Positions 41,096 to 43,508 of a stretch of DNA of 43,508 nt are shown piece by piece. How positions within the stretch are numbered: the stretch's first letter is position 1; every line of letters begins with the position of its first letter. Position numbers and translations under genes: made by a program. The notes beneath the pieces were generated by a model that saw nothing but the letters and a program-made list of their open reading frames with translations, did not search any database and was not told where the DNA came from. The DNA comes from a bacterium (GTDB lineage Bacteria; Elusimicrobiota; Elusimicrobia; Elusimicrobiales; UBA9959): assembly GCA_021789695.1 (NCBI GenBank), contig JAJYJH010000017.1:1-43508 (forward strand). The letters run 5' to 3'.

Positions 41096-41101
41096 TAAAG
41101 T

Positions 41102-41152
41102 ATAATAAAAACCGTTCAAGAAGCGCTCAAATCCGGCTCAAGCCCCGCTCAA
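41102..41152 (-). promoter_or_regulatory. Promoter of small RNA B with four 11-bp-spaced TTGA(G/A)C boxes
   Basis: On the minus strand, boxes TTGAGC, TTGAGC, TTGAGC and TTGAAC occupy 41152-41147, 41141-41136, 41130-41125 and 41119-41114, exactly 11 bp apart. The bases between boxes differ from those of copy A except next to the two promoter-proximal boxes. TATTAT (41107-41102) is the -10, 17 bp from the third box. Confidence 0.78.
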
Positions 41153-41249
41153 TAATCGCGTGAACTCCCCGCCCGTCGGAGACGACTCCCCGGCGCCCGC
41201 ATAATTTTCTAAAATATCAGCGTCCTCCGGTCTTCCCGCGGGCGCATTT

Positions 41250-43325
41250 ATGTCCTCCATACAGTTTTTAAAAGGCGTCGGTCCAAAGAAAGCGGAGTTG
41301 TTCGGGCGCCTCGGCATAGAGTCGCTCGACGACCTGTTGTGTTATTTCCCGCGCAAGTGGGAGGACAGGCGCCTGCCCGCCGCCAGGGAGCCCTCCCCCC
41401 TGCTGGAGCCGGTTCCGCTTATAAAGGGAAGGATAAAGCGCGTCCGCGATATGTACACGGCCGGCGGCCTGCGCATCTTCAAGGTATTCGTGGAGACCGC
41501 GCACGGGGAGGCCGAGGCCAGCTTCTTCAAGCGCCACAATCCGCGCTTTGACGTCTTCGCCCGGCTGCGCAGGGACCTGCTGGAGGGGCTGGAAGTCTGG
41601 ATAACCGGCGTCCCGGAGGACCCGCTTTTTCTGAGCCGCCTGCGCGCCGCGGAGTACTATGCGGCCGCCGACGAGCGCGCGCTGAGGATGCACGTGGGGC
41701 GCATCGTGCCGGTCTATCCCCTTACCGGGGGGCTGACGGCCTGGTTCGTGCGCGAGGCCGCCTATGAGGCCGTGCTGGCCGGGGCCGAGGCCGTTCCCGA
41801 CTTCCTGCCGCCGGAACTGGCCGCCGGGCGCGGACTCATGGCCCCAGGGCTGGCCGCGAGGGCTATACATTTCCCGGAGAACAACTTCGAGCTGGAGCAG
41901 GCGCGCCGGCGGCTCATCTACGAGGAACTCCTGCTGCTCGCCCTGGCCTGGGCCATAAAGCGGCGGCAGACCAGGAGCGTAGAGAAGGGCTTTGGCTACG
42001 AGGTGAAGAGGACGCTGCTCGCGCCGTTCCGCGCCGGCCTCGGCTTCCAGTTCACTGCGGGCCAGGCCCGCGCGATAAACGAGATCTTCGCAGACATGCG
42101 GGCCCCGACGCCGATGGCCCGCCTGCTGGAGGGGGACGTGGGCTCCGGCAAGACCGTGGTGGCCCTGTCGGCCATGCTGCTGGCTGCCGAGAACGGCGGC
42201 CAGAGCGTCTTCGCGGCCCCCACGGAGATACTGGCCGAGCAGCATTACCTGACCTTCGGCCGCTTCCTGGGCGGGCTGGGCGCGCGTTTCGCCCTGTTGA
42301 AAGGGCGCATGAAGGCCTCCGAGAAGAAGAAGATACTCGACGACCTGGCCGAGGGCAGGATAGACATACTGCTTGGCACCCACGCCGTGATGAGCGAGGG
42401 GGTAAAGTTTAAAAACCTGCGGCTGGTGGTGATAGACGAGCAGCACCGTTTCGGGGTTCGCCAGCGCGCGGCCCTGCGCGCAAAAGGAGACCGGGCTGAC
42501 ATGCTGATCATGACCGCCACGCCTATCCCGCGCACGCTGTTCCTGGCCCTCTACGGCGACCTGGACCTTTCCGTCATCAGGGAACTGCCGCCCGGCCGCA
42601 GGCCGGTGAGGACAACCGAGGCCACTGAGGACGTGGCCTTCATGGCGGTCAAAGACGAGGTGGCCAGGGGCCGCCAGGTCTATGTCGTTTACCCGGTCAT
42701 AGAGGAAACCGCCGAGGCCGACACGAAGTCGGTTAAGGCCGAGTTCGAGCGGCTGAAGACGTTCTTCCGGGGGCGCCGGGTTGCCATGCTGCACGGCCGC
42801 ATGACCGGGGAAGAGAAGCGGCTGGCCATGGAGGACTTTGCCGCGGGCCGCACCGATATCCTGGTCGCCACGCAGGTAATAGAGGTGGGCATAGACGTGC
42901 CGAACGCGACGCTGATGGTGATAAACAACGCCGAGCGCTACGGCCTGGCGAGCCTGCACCAGCTGCGCGGCCGGGTCGGGCGCGGAAAGCACGAGTCGCG
43001 CTGCCTGCTGGTGGCCGGCGCCCGTACCGGGGACTCGGCCGAGCGGCTGCGCGCCATGGTGGCCAGCTCCAGCGGCTTTGAGCTCAGCGAAAAGGACATA
43101 TATATAAGAGGAGCCGGCGAGATACTGGGGGTGCGCCAGCACGGGGACATGGACCTGAAGCTGGCCGACCTTTCGCGCGACGCCGGGCTGCTGGCCCAGG
43201 CCATAGAGGACCGCGACGTCCTGCTGGCCGCCGATCCGGACCTGGAAAAGCCAGAACACGTCCGCCTGCGCCGCAGGCTGCGGGAGCTCTACGCCTCCCG
43301 CTGGGACCTGATAGACCTGTCCTGA
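41250..43325 (+). CDS. recG: ATP-dependent DNA helicase RecG
   Basis: The 691-residue protein has the N-terminal wedge region (FLKGVGPKKAELFGRLGI, LLCYFPRKWEDRR), Walker A EGDVGSGKTVVA and the RecG-type DEQH box in VIDEQHRFGVRQR. Motif III is TATPIPRT, and the late motifs are TQVIEVGIDVPNA and LHQLRGRVGRGK, with the C-terminal GEILGVRQHGDMDLK. RecG remodels stalled forks and recombination intermediates. The start has no clear Shine-Dalgarno; an AT-rich stretch with TAAAAT (41210-41215) may be its promoter. It is divergent from the small-RNA promoters. Confidence 0.96.
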   Translation: MSSIQFLKGVGPKKAELFGRLGIESLDDLLCYFPRKWEDRRLPAAREPSPLLEPVPLIKGRIKRVRDMYTAGGLRIFKVFVETAHGEAEASFFKRHNPRFDVFARLRRDLLEGLEVWITGVPEDPLFLSRLRAAEYYAAADERALRMHVGRIVPVYPLTGGLTAWFVREAAYEAVLAGAEAVPDFLPPELAAGRGLMAPGLAARAIHFPENNFELEQARRRLIYEELLLLALAWAIKRRQTRSVEKGFGYEVKRTLLAPFRAGLGFQFTAGQARAINEIFADMRAPTPMARLLEGDVGSGKTVVALSAMLLAAENGGQSVFAAPTEILAEQHYLTFGRFLGGLGARFALLKGRMKASEKKKILDDLAEGRIDILLGTHAVMSEGVKFKNLRLVVIDEQHRFGVRQRAALRAKGDRADMLIMTATPIPRTLFLALYGDLDLSVIRELPPGRRPVRTTEATEDVAFMAVKDEVARGRQVYVVYPVIEETAEADTKSVKAEFERLKTFFRGRRVAMLHGRMTGEEKRLAMEDFAAGRTDILVATQVIEVGIDVPNATLMVINNAERYGLASLHQLRGRVGRGKHESRCLLVAGARTGDSAERLRAMVASSSGFELSEKDIYIRGAGEILGVRQHGDMDLKLADLSRDAGLLAQAIEDRDVLLAADPDLEKPEHVRLRRRLRELYASRWDLIDLS

Positions 43326-43334
43326 AAATGAAGA

Positions 43335-43358
43335 ACCCCGCGCCGTGAAGCGCGGGGT
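43335..43358 (-). terminator. Terminator between recG and the converging right-edge gene
   Basis: ACCCCGCGC (43335-43343) pairs with GCGCGGGGT (43350-43358) over 9 bp with a 6-nt loop. On the minus strand a T-rich tract follows (43334-43324), so it terminates the right-edge gene best; on the plus strand no T-run follows. Confidence 0.65.
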
Positions 43359-43381
43359 CCCGTCCGCCGCCTTCTCCTCCC

Positions 43382-43508
43382 TTAGAAGGTCGACCAGGGG
43401 GTGTCGATAGTCGTGCTGTCCCTGCCCTTTATGTCCTCGTGCGTGCAGCTGACCACGAAGTTGCCCCAGTTGGAGGCCACGGTCGGGTCGTTGTAGTACG
43501 CCCAGCCG
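43382..43508 (-). CDS. C-terminal end of an unidentified protein, cut by the window edge
   Basis: On the minus strand an open frame enters from the right edge and ends with TAA at 43384-43382. It encodes GWAYYNDPTVASNWGNFVVS and continues to a C-terminus PWSTF, about 41 residues in all. The composition (Trp, Tyr, Asn, Thr) suits an extracytoplasmic or pilin-like protein, but nothing specific is recognised. The well-placed terminator just after the stop supports that this is a real gene end. Confidence 0.6.
   Translation of the reverse strand, partial: GWAYYNDPTVASNWGNFVVSCTHEDIKGRDSTTIDTPWSTF

Overview
The window is a GC-rich bacterial chromosome segment with tightly packed genes, 4-bp or 1-bp overlaps between many of them, and both GTG and ATG starts. 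No marker gene here fixes the phylum. The combination of a giant fibronectin-III surface protein, a C-terminal sorting-type domain, a PorV/UPF0164-like barrel, HPrK/RapZ next to a mannose-type PTS, and a GC-rich free-living style points to an uncultured Gram-negative lineage such as Elusimicrobiota. That placement is an inference from gene content, not a measured phylogeny.

Layout. 1-335: remnant of a transposase on the minus strand running off the left edge, a strong promoter and a dyad leading into an Rrf2-type regulator. 336-19167: the regulator, then a 4,548-residue secreted protein made of nested FN3 duplications, a second secreted protein with an N-terminal PQQ-type propeller and a C-terminal sorting-like domain, and a PorV-like outer-membrane barrel. 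19164-20641 (minus): a two-gene ABC exporter. 20745-27649: hpf, hprK, rapZ, a mannose-family PTS permease (EIIA, EIIB, EIIC, EIID), HPr and enzyme I, a complete phosphorelay with its own kinase/phosphorylase. 27770-34785: lepA, lepB, metF, a zinc-ribbon coiled-coil protein, the RNase P RNA gene, an unassigned structured RNA, a small orphan protein and a secreted GH13 alpha-amylase. 34883-37872: a PLP enzyme, a CpXC-type protein and a tRNA nucleotidyltransferase-like protein. 37875-41152 (minus): a two-component locus preceded by two tandem small-RNA genes. 41250-43325: recG; then the 3' end of a converging gene at the right edge.

The most unusual part is 39843-41152, read on the minus strand. 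Two paralogous RNAs of roughly 215-245 nt each have a promoter with four TTGA(G/A)C boxes at an exact 11-bp period (the geometry bound by PhoB/OmpR-type regulators), a 15-16 bp stem whose sequence differs between the copies while pairing is kept, an almost invariant C-rich internal loop with a UUCG-capped hairpin, and a strong intrinsic terminator. The next gene downstream encodes an OmpR/PhoB-type response regulator, and the gene after it a sensor protein that ends right after its HisKA-like segment without an ATPase domain. The exposed CCCCCCUA of both RNAs is perfectly complementary to the ribosome-binding site of that sensor gene. I propose a self-contained feedback circuit: regulator drives RNAs, RNAs tune translation of the sensor and probably of other mRNAs with G-rich ribosome-binding sites.

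A second surprise is the RNase P RNA, whose catalytic P4 helix carries two changed base pairs at positions that are normally near invariant, with pairing maintained. It is followed by a GC-rich RNA element that can form a long closing stem or a competing local hairpin ahead of the small orphan gene.
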